From: Actinocrinis sp046724665
Lineage (GTDB): Bacteria; Actinomycetota; Actinomycetes; Streptomycetales; Catenulisporaceae
Length of the DNA: 18,476 bases
NCBI GenBank assembly: GCA_046724665.1
Contig: JBKOWZ010000256.1
Location: forward strand, 1-18,476
Direction of reading: 5' to 3'
Part shown: piece by piece, positions 1-6,517 of the stretch
Position numbering within the stretch: position 1 is the first letter of the stretch
Layout: each line of letters opens with the position of its first letter
Notes under the pieces: model-generated
The model's database searches: none
The model's input: only the letters and a program-made list of their open reading frames with translations
What the model was told of the DNA's origin: nothing
Translations under genes and position numbers: made by a program

Positions 1-67
1 GGATGGTATCGGCAGGGCTTTGGAGGTGTAGCAATCGGGCACGTGGCTGAACTGCGGGAACGCGGGA

Positions 68-158
68 TTGTGACACTTGTGACAAGATCACGTCGGTGCT
101 GTCACAATCAGAATCGGGCGCTGACCTGCATTAATCCGCAGTTGTGACACTTGTGACA
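68..158. repeat. TTGTGACAC iterons at the 3' end of repA (candidate replication origin)
   Basis: TTGTGACACTTGTGACAA occupies 68-85 and TTGTGACACTTGTGACA occupies 142-158. Each is two tandem 9-bp units, and a single inverted unit (TGTCACAA) lies at 100-107. The 142-158 copy is inside the repA coding sequence and encodes its VTSVTT tail; the other copies lie just downstream of the stop codon. Tandem short repeats beside a replication gene are typical of iteron origins bound by the cognate Rep protein. That role is inferred. Bases 1-67 show no gene or other structure that I can recognise. Confidence 0.6.
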
Positions 159-1210
159 CCTGGAAGTGCGTACCGGCCCCGGGTGGGGCTGACGACCTGT
201 CCGTCTTCCAGCATCCTGCCCAGGTGTGTACGGATGTTGTCGTACTGGTTGGGGTCGATGGCTTCGGCGATCTGCTTCGGCCCGTGGCCGGGGTGAGTTT
301 CGAGGTGGGCGGTGATGCGGTGGCGTAGGTCGCCGAGGTTGTGTGTGTCGGCGGGGCCGTCCAGCAGGTTCCAGGTGCCGTGTTCGGGGTCGAAGGCGGC
401 GGCGTATTCGGTTTCGTCGATGTCGCGGCCGGTGACGTGCAGGATGCCGTCGGCTTGGCCGCGTCCGCGTTTGAGGGAGAGTGTGGCGTCTGCCGCGCCG
501 GCGAGGCCGAAGGTGCCGGAGACTTCGGCGAGGAAGTCGTCTGAGGCCATCTTGCGCACGTGGTGCACGAGCACGATCGCGATGCCGTAACGGTCGGCGA
601 GGCTCTTGAAGCGGCCGATGGTGGCGTAGTCGGCCTGATAGGGGTCGGCGCCCGGCGGGGTGGCGCCGCGGACCTTGGCGAGTACGTCGATGATGACCAG
701 CCGGGCGTCGGGGTGCTCGTCGAGCCAGAGTCCGATCTCGGCGGCCCCGGCGGGGAACGGCGCGCACTCGGTCATCAAGGTCAGGCCCTTGGGCGGCGGA
801 TTGTCACCGAGCACCTTGCCCAGCCGCGATTTGAGTCGCCGTGCGGTGTCCTCCAGCGCGAGGTAGAGCACGGGGCCTTGCTGCACACGCACCTTGCCCA
901 TCGCCTCGCTCCCGGCGGCGATGGCGACCGCGAGGCCGAGGGACAGCCAGGACTTGCCGACCTTCGGTGGCCCGGTGAGCAGGGTGACGCCCTCGCAGAT
1001 CAGGCCGGGCACGGCCCAGCGCGGGGGCGGGAAGTCGGTCGCCATCAGCTCCGCCGCGGTCCACGCGGTGCGCGGCCGTACAGCTGCGCCGGGCGGTGCG
1101 TCCCACGGATCGACGGGCGGCTCAGCGAAGTGATCAGGCTCGGGAGGAGTCTCGGATCGCAGGGTGGGTTCGGGTTGGGGTTGGCCGTTGGCGACCGTCA
1201 CGGGGTTCAC
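131..1210 (-). CDS. RepA-like AAA/RecA-fold ATPase with C-terminal winged helix
   Basis: This 359-residue protein is a probable replicative helicase or Rep ATPase of the RSF1010 RepA/DnaB type. The N-terminal 45 residues are proline-rich and probably disordered. Walker A (GPPKVGKS) is at about 80-87, a Walker B-like strand (LVIIDV) at about 171-176, and a RecA-like motif with a His pair (VLVHHVRK) at about 213-220. Residues 293-350 look like a winged helix that could bind DNA. An ATG lies four codons upstream but has no ribosome binding site. The GTG at 1210 is preceded by GGAGG at a 5-nt spacing, so I chose it. The last codons (VTSVTT) are written in the iteron sequence. MazG-like and SSB genes lie upstream on the same strand, which fits a replication module. 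The ATPase assignment is firm; the role in initiation is inferred. Confidence 0.85.
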   Translation of the reverse strand: MNPVTVANGQPQPEPTLRSETPPEPDHFAEPPVDPWDAPPGAAVRPRTAWTAAELMATDFPPPRWAVPGLICEGVTLLTGPPKVGKSWLSLGLAVAIAAGSEAMGKVRVQQGPVLYLALEDTARRLKSRLGKVLGDNPPPKGLTLMTECAPFPAGAAEIGLWLDEHPDARLVIIDVLAKVRGATPPGADPYQADYATIGRFKSLADRYGIAIVLVHHVRKMASDDFLAEVSGTFGLAGAADATLSLKRGRGQADGILHVTGRDIDETEYAAAFDPEHGTWNLLDGPADTHNLGDLRHRITAHLETHPGHGPKQIAEAIDPNQYDNIRTHLGRMLEDGQVVSPTRGRYALPGVTSVTTAD

Positions 1211-1333
1211 ACGGCCCTCCATGCAGCGTGCGAGGGTGCGAGGGGCTGGGCGGCGGGAATGCTGTTGTCGCCGGGTGGGGTATTGCTACGCGGAGTTGGG
1301 AATAGGCGTCGCGTTTGGGGAAGGTGGGCCTCG

Positions 1334-1759
1334 ATGGCCGATGTCTCGGGGAATCTGACCGTGGTCGTGGCCGGTATTACGGCGACCGCGGGGATTCTGG
1401 GCTCCCTCGCTGGCGGGTCGTTGCAGGCGTGGAGCACCGCACGAGCCGTCAAGGCACAGGCGGAATCGAACAGGCACGTCGCCGCGTCCGATCGCTTCGC
1501 GACATGGCAGATGCACAAGCGCGAGGTTTACGCCTCGCTGTTAAACGCGATACAGACCTACATCTCCGCCGACGGCGAGACCGACGATGGCGAGGTGATG
1601 ATCTGCATCAACCGCGCCGTGGTCGTTGCGCACGTGGGACTGCGCACCGCGCTGATGGAGCTTCAAGAGGATCTGACCGTTCTTGAAGACTTAGCGACGC
1701 GCCGAGACCTAGTCGAGCACCTGACGGCCGACGTACGCCAACACGGCAATGACACCTGA
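1334..1759 (+). CDS. Small membrane-anchored protein of unknown function
   Basis: This 141-residue protein has one hydrophobic segment near the N terminus (about residues 8-30, rich in V, A, G and I). A largely helical, charged region follows, with a likely coiled-coil character (QAWSTARAVKAQAESNRH, then TALMELQEDLTVLEDLA). The predicted topology is an N-terminal membrane anchor with a cytoplasmic helical tail. The ATG at 1334 follows an AAGG/GGTGGG stretch at about 8-12 nt. The open frame runs upstream to 560, but that part is a shadow of repA on the other strand. The gene is divergent from repA and is the only plus-strand gene in the left 15.5 kb, so it has its own promoter, which I could not identify. 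I do not recognise a family. It looks less GC-rich than the flanking transfer genes. Confidence 0.65.
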   Translation: MADVSGNLTVVVAGITATAGILGSLAGGSLQAWSTARAVKAQAESNRHVAASDRFATWQMHKREVYASLLNAIQTYISADGETDDGEVMICINRAVVVAHVGLRTALMELQEDLTVLEDLATRRDLVEHLTADVRQHGNDT

Positions 1760-1894
1760 CGCGATGACGGCATCTGATATCACGGCCCGCGCAAGCCCAC
1801 GCCAGCGGTGTAATTGGACATCTCACGTCGGGCAGCCGGGCCGCGAGTCGTCAACGGCCCGGCTGTAGTTGAAGGGCGCCAATCGGCTGGCTAC

Positions 1895-2305
1895 TCAGCC
1901 ACTGATGCCGGTTTCGAGCACGCGCGCCATTTGGTCCGCCGCAGTCTGAGTGGTGAAGTAGCGCGGTCGGTGGTGGTCGTCTCGGACTTCGGTGTACTTC
2001 ACCGAATCCCATACGTACCAGCCGTAAATGCTGTGCAGGGACGAGTACCGCGGACGCTCGGCGCCGCAGTCGCGCGCATAGGTCTCGCCCGTGGCGTCAT
2101 CCGACTCACGACTGGCGCAGTCCTCGCGGTGCTGGGCGTTGCAGCGCTTGTTCATGAGGTCTGCGAACCGGTCAGCGTCCGCTTCAGCCATCTCGAATGA
2201 GTCCGCGGCTGACGGCCGCACGTTTTTGCCCGTGTGCTCATCCATGACGTGAAAACTGCCGCGATGAGCCTCGGTGCAGCGGTAAGCCCTGAAACGGTCG
2301 TCCAC
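1895..2305 (-). CDS. Hypothetical protein, 136 residues
   Basis: This soluble, charged protein has no signal peptide or membrane segment. It begins with a compact segment (FRAYRCTEAHRGSFHVMDEH) and contains a helical stretch (ADADRFADLMNKR). A Tyr/Trp-rich patch (SLHSIYGWYVWDSV) lies in the second half. Several Cys and His residues are present, but no clear zinc knuckle can be seen. The start is GTG at 2305, preceded by GGAAGGAAG at a suitable distance, which supports it as a real gene. It lies downstream of the mazG-like gene and is separated from it by a hairpin terminator, so it may be transcribed independently or by read-through. No family is recognised. Small soluble proteins of this kind are common accessory genes of actinobacterial conjugative elements, but no function can be assigned. 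Confidence 0.6.
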   Translation of the reverse strand: MDDRFRAYRCTEAHRGSFHVMDEHTGKNVRPSAADSFEMAEADADRFADLMNKRCNAQHREDCASRESDDATGETYARDCGAERPRYSSLHSIYGWYVWDSVKYTEVRDDHHRPRYFTTQTAADQMARVLETGISG

Positions 2306-2402
2306 AACGCTTCCTTCCTTGCCTTAGCGGTCAATAGTGGCCAGTTCGCTGCTCTGCGAGCGGTTGCAGAGGTCGAGTGCGGGTCGGCGAGCGGCGGAGA
2401 GA

Positions 2403-2435
2403 CGCCGACGGCCGCTCAATCGGCGGCCGTCGGCG
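2403..2435 (-). terminator. Perfect 13-bp hairpin downstream of the mazG-like gene
   Basis: CGCCGACGGCCGC (2403-2415) pairs perfectly with 2423-2435 around a 7-nt loop. It lies 18 nt past the stop codon of the minus-strand mazG-like gene. No U-tract follows, which is common for actinobacterial intrinsic terminators. It could instead act as a 3' stability element. Confidence 0.6.
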
Positions 2436-2452
2436 AGGGGTGGATCAGGGTT

Positions 2453-2818
2453 TTAGAACGGGGGGTTTTTCCGGCGGCGGTGGATGCCTGAGCGTGTGAT
2501 GATCCGCTCCAGTTTCGCGGCCAGGACGGAGCGGGTGGCGGTCTCGTCTTGGGTGAAGTGTTGGATGGCACATAGGGCGGTGATCGCGACGTCGGCGAGT
2601 TCGTTCAGTAGGTCGTCGCGGGTGTGTGTGACGCCCTTGCGGGGGTTCTGGCCGACCATGCCGATGTAGGCTACGGCGGCTTCTCCGGATTCTTCGGCGA
2701 GTTTGAGTACGCGCATGGCGTCCTCGTGCGGCCCGGTGGGGTTGGAGGAGTCCAGCCAGGCGGTGACGTCCGCGACGTCCGCGAACAGGTCCCAGAACAC
2801 GGTCACGGCCCGCCGCAT
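2453..2818 (-). CDS. MazG-like nucleotide pyrophosphohydrolase family protein
   Basis: This 121-residue, all-helical protein is of the MazG/dUTPase-like NTP pyrophosphohydrolase type. Family members cleave (d)NTPs to the monophosphate and pyrophosphate and clean or shape the nucleotide pool. The metal-binding signature is visible as EESGE at 42-46 followed by NELAD at 72-76 (E73, D76), which matches the ExxE...ExxD pattern of the fold. The ATG at 2818 shares one base with the ssb stop codon (TAATG), so translation is probably coupled to ssb. The upstream in-frame extension overlaps ssb and is not needed. A substrate cannot be deduced. Its position directly after ssb suggests support of element replication, or protection from nucleotide-based host responses; both are inference. 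Confidence 0.8.
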   Translation of the reverse strand: MRRAVTVFWDLFADVADVTAWLDSSNPTGPHEDAMRVLKLAEESGEAAVAYIGMVGQNPRKGVTHTRDDLLNELADVAITALCAIQHFTQDETATRSVLAAKLERIITRSGIHRRRKNPPF

Positions 2819-3291
2819 TAGAACGGCGGCTCGTCGGTGTACCCGCCGCCCGGCGTGCCGTTCCCGCCGCTGGTGCCCGCCCACGGGTCGGCCTCGTCCT
2901 GACCGGCCGAGGTGCCGCCTCCGCGGGTCGCCTTGAGGGTCTTAGCGGTGGCGAAGCGCAGCGAGGGGCCGATCTCTTCGACGTCGAGTTCGACCGCGGT
3001 GCGCTTGACGCCCTCGCGGTCTTCGTAGGAGCGCTGCTTCAGGCGCCCGGTGGCGATCACGCGCTGTCCCCTGGTCAGGGAGTCGCCGACGTGCTCGCCC
3101 AGTTCGCGCCACGCGGAGCAGCGCATGAACAGCGCCTCGCCGTCCTTCCAGGTGTTGGTGTTCTTGTCGAAGATGCGGGGGGTGGAGGCGATGGTGAAGG
3201 AGGCGACGACGGTTCCGGTGTTGGTGACCCGGATCTCGGGATCGGAGGTCAGGTTGCCGACGATGGTGATTGCGGTTTCTCCCATGGACAT
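2818..3291 (-). CDS. ssb: Single-stranded DNA-binding protein
   Basis: This 157-residue bacterial SSB has an N-terminal OB-fold over about residues 5-112 (opening ETAITIVGNLTSDPEIRVT; also FMRCSAWRELGEHVGDSLTRG and VIATGRLKQRSYEDREG). A Gly/Ser/Thr-rich flexible linker follows, and the acidic-hydrophobic tip ends in DEPPF. That tip corresponds to the DDDIPF-type tail that recruits repair and replication proteins. The protein coats ssDNA during replication or after transfer. The ATG at 3291 is chosen over the one two codons later because AGAGGGG lies about 9 nt upstream. The start of the next gene (mazG-like) overlaps its stop codon. An element-encoded SSB next to a RepA-type ATPase suggests autonomous replication functions. 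It is shorter than typical chromosomal actinobacterial SSBs, which have longer linkers. Confidence 0.95.
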   Translation of the reverse strand: MSMGETAITIVGNLTSDPEIRVTNTGTVVASFTIASTPRIFDKNTNTWKDGEALFMRCSAWRELGEHVGDSLTRGQRVIATGRLKQRSYEDREGVKRTAVELDVEEIGPSLRFATAKTLKATRGGGTSAGQDEADPWAGTSGGNGTPGGGYTDEPPF

Positions 3292-3350
3292 GGGCGGTTG
3301 CCCCTCTTTCTCGTATGTGGCGTGGTGGTGTCGCTTGTTGGCGCGGGTGG

Positions 3351-4811
3351 TCAGTTCAGGGCTTGGGCGATGCGAGCGCCGAGCCAGTGGGCGGCGTTGA
3401 CGGCGACGGCGTTGCCGGCCTGCATGGTCTGCTCGCCCTGGTTGCCGGTGATGCGGTAGTCGAGCGGGAAGCGCTGTGCGCTGGCTTGTTCGCGTGGCTG
3501 GATCATCCGGTAGTGGCAGTCCTCGATCTCAACAGCGGGCCTCAGCAGCCCGGCGGAGTCCACGGTGGTGACGGTGTGCAGCGGTTCGCGGGTGCTTTTC
3601 GGCGTGGCCTTGCGGTAGGGGATGACCAGGCCGTGGTGGTTGCCCTGCGCGGTGACGGTGCCGATCGGCGCGCTGATGGGGGTGGCGGTGGCGTGGTTGC
3701 GGTACTCGACCACGAACGGGCCAGGGGTGCACAGGGCCTCGAAGCCCTTGGGGTTGGCCGTGCGGGTGCGCATCGGCTCGCCGGTGGTGGCGGTGGTGTT
3801 CCACTGGCCTCCGGCGGGCACGAGCAGCGCTTCGCCGATCTTCACGGTGCGGGTGGGCAGGGGTGCGGCGTCGGCGGGGAAGGCGCGCCCGTCGTGCCCG
3901 GAGTGGTTGACGGTCACGACCGTGCGCGGGGAGTCGGGCAGCTGTGCCAGGCCGGCGCGGATGCGCGCCATGGTGGACGCGGCCAGCGGGCGTTTGCGCT
4001 CGCCGATGCGCTCGCCGAGGTTGGTCCAGTCGATGATGCTCGCGGCGGGGCGCACGTAGGGTTCGACGGTGGCGTGGGCCTTGGGGCAGGTGTAGGTGTA
4101 CTGGTCGCGGTAGGAGCCGAAGGGGTGCCCGAGGATGCGCAGGGTGCCCGGCTTCCAGGTCTGTACCGCGTCCACGTCGGCACCGCAGGCCGGGCACCAG
4201 GCGCGCGGGCGCACCGTGACGTCAGGTAGCGGCAGGCCGTCGCGGATGAACAGCCCGTACCAGCGGATGCGCCACTGCGCGGCCGGGTCGTTGCCCGCTC
4301 CACCCAGGTGTGCGGCGGAGGCGCACACGCTGAGCATCCGGTAGCCCAGGCGGATCATGCCCTGGCACCACCAGTCCAGCAGTTCCCAGCGCCAGGCAAT
4401 GTCCGGGACGTTCTCCACGATCACGGCCTTGTAGCGGTGGACCTCGGTGGCGCGGATCACGTCGTGGAAGGTGGCGCGGGTGCGCTCGAACCCGGCCTGT
4501 TCCACGTGCCCGAGCGCCTCGATCGCCAGCTGCCCGCTGCTACGGCCCGAGCGGCGGCCGGTCCGCCCGCCGGCCGGGCTGTTCTCGGTGCAGATCGGGG
4601 ACGCCCACAGCACGTCCGTCGTGGGCAGGCGGCGCATGTCGTAGTTGTTGACGTCGGCGCACACGTGCTCCGCATCGGGGTGATTCAGGGCGTGGGTCTC
4701 GATCGCCCGCGGCCAGTGGTTAGCGGCGAGCTTGAGTTCGAGCCCTGCTTCGACCAGGCCGGTCGAGCTGCCGCCCGCGCCGCAGAAGATGTCGGTAAAG
4801 GTCAGGGACAA
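3351..4811 (-). CDS. DNA (cytosine-5-)-methyltransferase
   Basis: This 486-residue C5-cytosine methyltransferase transfers a methyl group from AdoMet to cytosine in DNA. Motif I (FTDIFCGAGGSSTGL) is at 5-19 and binds AdoMet. Motif IV is SPICTENS at 71-78 with the catalytic C74, where the usual PPC is PIC. Motif VI is ENV at 133-135, a motif VIII-like RIR is at 181-183, and motif X-like QAGNAVAVNAAH is at 464-475. Between motif VIII and the C-terminal block is an insert with C206, C209, C242 and H246 that could bind zinc. The frame is open to an ATG at 4871, but a TTG at 4811 follows GGAGG at 5 nt and starts directly before motif I, so I chose it. No restriction endonuclease is adjacent, so it looks like an orphan enzyme, perhaps protecting the element from host restriction. 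Confidence 0.93.
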   Translation of the reverse strand: MSLTFTDIFCGAGGSSTGLVEAGLELKLAANHWPRAIETHALNHPDAEHVCADVNNYDMRRLPTTDVLWASPICTENSPAGGRTGRRSGRSSGQLAIEALGHVEQAGFERTRATFHDVIRATEVHRYKAVIVENVPDIAWRWELLDWWCQGMIRLGYRMLSVCASAAHLGGAGNDPAAQWRIRWYGLFIRDGLPLPDVTVRPRAWCPACGADVDAVQTWKPGTLRILGHPFGSYRDQYTYTCPKAHATVEPYVRPAASIIDWTNLGERIGERKRPLAASTMARIRAGLAQLPDSPRTVVTVNHSGHDGRAFPADAAPLPTRTVKIGEALLVPAGGQWNTTATTGEPMRTRTANPKGFEALCTPGPFVVEYRNHATATPISAPIGTVTAQGNHHGLVIPYRKATPKSTREPLHTVTTVDSAGLLRPAVEIEDCHYRMIQPREQASAQRFPLDYRITGNQGEQTMQAGNAVAVNAAHWLGARIAQALN

Positions 4812-4835
4812 GGGTGCCTCCGATGTCGGTGACAG

Positions 4836-4875
4836 CACCGTGCCCGGCCCTCGGCGACAGGGGCCGGGCACGGTG
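4836..4875 (-). terminator. Perfect 15-bp hairpin upstream of the methyltransferase gene
   Basis: CACCGTGCCCGGCCC (4836-4850) pairs perfectly with 4861-4875 around a 10-nt loop. It fills most of the gap between the stop of the preceding minus-strand gene (4885) and the methyltransferase start (4811). No U-tract follows. It may be a terminator, an attenuator or a processing site that lowers methyltransferase expression. Confidence 0.65.
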
Positions 4876-4884
4876 TACGGGTAG

Positions 4885-5142
4885 TCAGCGCGAGGCGGCC
4901 TCGCGCTCGGCGAGGTCGGCGGCCTGCTCGGGGAACGCGAGCGCGTAGGTCTGCCGGACTCGCTGGGCCATCGCCCGGACGTGTTCGTCTTCGGCCTCGG
5001 CGCAGCGGCGCGCGATGCTCTCGGCGCTGAGGCGGTAGGTGCGCGCGCCCAGCGGCCCGGCCGACTCGATCTCGTATCCGGCCTCGATCATGGCCTGGTC
5101 TTCGGCGGCAGTGCGCTCGGCGATGCGGCGCAGCAGGTTCAT
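4885..5142 (-). CDS. Small helical protein of unknown function, 85 residues
   Basis: This 85-residue, Ala/Glu/Arg-rich protein is predicted to be mostly alpha-helical. It begins MNLLRRIAERTAAEDQAM. A long amphipathic stretch (ESIARRCAEAEDEHVRAMAQ) could form a coiled coil or dimer interface. There is no signal peptide, membrane segment or recognisable catalytic motif. The start is well supported: ATG at 5142 with AAGGAGG 8 nt upstream. Strong hairpins border it on both sides (5176-5206 and 4836-4875), so its message may be processed as a separate unit. No family is recognised. It could be a small regulatory or nucleoprotein component of the element, but nothing in the sequence decides this. 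Confidence 0.7.
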   Translation of the reverse strand: MNLLRRIAERTAAEDQAMIEAGYEIESAGPLGARTYRLSAESIARRCAEAEDEHVRAMAQRVRQTYALAFPEQAADLAEREAASR

Positions 5143-5175
5143 CCGTTTACCTCCTTCGGTGTCACAGGCCGTGCG

Positions 5176-5206
5176 CGACCCGGGGCCCCGTCGCGGGGCC
5201 GGGTCG
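5176..5206 (-). terminator. GC-rich hairpin with a 2-nt bulge
   Basis: An outer stem CGACCCGG/CCGGGTCG and an inner stem CCCCG/CGGGG are separated by a GG bulge on one side and close on a 3-nt loop. It lies between the stop at 5224 and the next start at 5142 of minus-strand genes. There is no U-tract; it is probably a terminator or processing element. Confidence 0.5.
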
Positions 5207-5223
5207 ATGGCGCGGTGGGCGGG

Positions 5224-5598
5224 TTACCAGTCCTGGTAGAGGCGCACCTCGCAGGCGGATACGGGTCCTTCGGCGGGGACGGCCCACACGTGCAGGTTGG
5301 GGCCTTCGGGGGTGGTGTAGATGGCGGACCAGGCGTGTTCGGTGCGCAGGTTGGGCCAGGTGGGGCCGTCGTGCAGGCGGTCGGCGTACACGTCCCAGGC
5401 CAGCTCGCACCAGTCGCAGTCGCAGTTCTGGTCGGTGCCGGGCTTGACCGTGCCGTTCGGGCACTGCTCGAAGTAGTTCTCTTCGATGCGCTTGAGTTCG
5501 TCGGCGAGGTAGTCGGCGGCGGCGGCGATGTCGTCGAAGCAGCCGATGTCGCCTTCCGGCAGGTAGCCGGGGATGTTGCAGCCGACGTGCAGGTGCAT
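5224..5598 (-). CDS. Acidic Cys-containing hypothetical protein, 124 residues
   Basis: This soluble, acidic protein starts MHLHVGCNIPGYLPEGDIGC. A helix (AAAADYLADELKRIEENYFE) at about 26-44 is followed by a cysteine cluster, NCDCDWC at 58-64, with further cysteines at 46 and 116. The cluster could hold a metal ion or a disulfide. A beta-rich C-terminal half (SAIYTTPEGPNLHVWAV) follows. I chose the ATG at 5598 because GGGAGGG lies 5 nt upstream; the longer open frame to 5715 is arginine-rich shadow sequence. I recall no named family. Similar small acidic proteins are frequent accessory genes on actinomycete conjugative elements, where most are uncharacterised. No role can be inferred beyond membership of the minus-strand operon. 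Confidence 0.7.
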   Translation of the reverse strand: MHLHVGCNIPGYLPEGDIGCFDDIAAAADYLADELKRIEENYFEQCPNGTVKPGTDQNCDCDWCELAWDVYADRLHDGPTWPNLRTEHAWSAIYTTPEGPNLHVWAVPAEGPVSACEVRLYQDW

Positions 5599-5663
5599 GC
5601 GCCCTCCCGTTGCTGACGTCGTGGTGTGTGGATGGCGTTCGGGATGCGGTGCTCGAAGCGGGG

Positions 5664-6068
5664 TTATCGGGCGTGGACTCGGGCGTGGATGGCGGTGGCT
5701 TCTTCGTCGCTCCACGGGCCTTCCAGATGGGCGCTGCGTTCGGTGTGCTCGCCGGTGTACGGGTTCTCATACGGCTGGTCCTGGTACCAGGCGCGGGTGG
5801 AGACCTGCGGGACGGTTTCGGAGCAGGTGGCCGCGTAGAACCTGGTGGCGTGTCCGGTGAGCAGCAGTACGGCAGTCTCGACGTCGGACGCGGGGAGCCA
5901 GATGGTTTCGTCGTCGTTCCAGTCCCCGAAGTCATCTGCGTGGTCGGCGATCACGTACAGCTCGCCGGTGGTGTCGCTCGGCGCCGGGACGTCGCCGAGT
6001 TCGACCGCGGCGAAGTACTCATCCGCGGTCCATTGCTGTGTGTAGATCCGGATTGCCTTGGCGGCCAT
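5664..6068 (-). CDS. Acidic hypothetical protein, 134 residues
   Basis: This soluble, strongly acidic protein starts MAAKAIRIYTQQWTADEYFA. The middle segment (YVIADHADDFGDWNDDETIW) is rich in Asp and Trp. The C terminus carries PWSDEEATAIHARVHAR. There is no membrane segment or signal peptide. I chose the ATG at 6068, which follows GAGGTGAGG, rather than the GTG two codons upstream. It lies 65 nt upstream of the next gene in the same orientation. Its acidity resembles small plasmid proteins that act as DNA mimics or antirestriction factors, but no ArdA or other named motif can be seen, so this is only a possibility. Otherwise unrecognised. Confidence 0.68.
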   Translation of the reverse strand: MAAKAIRIYTQQWTADEYFAAVELGDVPAPSDTTGELYVIADHADDFGDWNDDETIWLPASDVETAVLLLTGHATRFYAATCSETVPQVSTRAWYQDQPYENPYTGEHTERSAHLEGPWSDEEATAIHARVHAR

Positions 6069-6104
6069 CCTCACCTCGATTACTCGTTGGGTTCGGGCAT
6101 GCCA

Positions 6105-6129
6105 CAGCCCGCCATGCGCGGGCGGGCTG
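6105..6129 (-). terminator. 9-bp GC hairpin in an intergenic gap
   Basis: CAGCCCGCC (6105-6113) pairs with GGCGGGCTG (6121-6129) around a 7-nt loop. It lies 66 nt past the stop of the 62-residue gene and before the next start at 6068, reading on the minus strand. There is no U-tract. It is likely a terminator, attenuator or mRNA stability element. Confidence 0.5.
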
Positions 6130-6195
6130 CGATGGCGTGGTCGGCTGCGCGGCTCGCCCTGGGGTCGGCGGGTCGTGAGCGTGTCGGCCGGTTGG

Positions 6196-6384
6196 TTACT
6201 GGTGCAGGTGGCGTACGGCGCGTACGCCGTCCGCGCGGGTGGCCTTCAGGGCCTGGGTGCGTTGGGTGGCGCCGGTGTAGTGGATCATCTCGGTGTGGTA
6301 GGTGACCGAGCCGTCCTCGGCGGTCACGGGCCGCTCGAACACGACGGTGCCGGTGGGTTCGGTGCTCGCGTACTTGGACAACAC
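6196..6384 (-). CDS. Small hypothetical protein, 62 residues
   Basis: This 62-residue protein has a compact N-terminal half that looks like beta-strands (PTGTVVFERPVTAEDGSVTY, then HTEMIHYTG) and a basic tail (TQALKATRADGVRAVRHLHQ). It has no membrane segment. The start is GTG at 6384, with AGGAGG about 9 nt upstream, immediately followed by a TTG codon. The ribosome binding site and its place between two hairpins in the operon support a real gene despite its size. No family is recognised. The basic C terminus could contact nucleic acid, but this is not demonstrated by any motif. Confidence 0.6.
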   Translation of the reverse strand: MLSKYASTEPTGTVVFERPVTAEDGSVTYHTEMIHYTGATQRTQALKATRADGVRAVRHLHQ

Positions 6385-6476
6385 GAAAGATCGCCTCCTG
6401 GCGTGGTTGAGGAGCGGGGTGGTGGCGGCGTGGCCTTATGCGGGGCGGCCGGGAAGGGGGCCGATTCCCCGTGCGG

Positions 6477-6499
6477 GGCTGCGGGTGTGGCCCGCAGCC
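6477..6499 (-). terminator. 9-bp hairpin downstream of the DUF2637 gene
   Basis: GGCTGCGGG (6477-6485) pairs perfectly with CCCGCAGCC (6491-6499) around a 5-nt loop. It starts 18 nt past the stop codon (6518) of the DUF2637 gene on the minus strand. The position suits an intrinsic terminator, although no U-run follows. Confidence 0.6.
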
Positions 6500-6517
6500 G
6501 GGCATGGGGCGTCGGAG

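Noticed and set aside
560..1333. Upstream part of the long plus-strand frame 560-1759 (399 residues)
   Set aside because: It lies antisense to repA, which has clear Walker motifs. Only the part from ATG 1334 has its own composition and membrane segment.
3270..4229. Plus-strand open frame of 319 residues
   Set aside because: It is antisense to the methyltransferase and its Gly/Val/Ala-rich product is typical of opposite-strand shadows in high-GC DNA.
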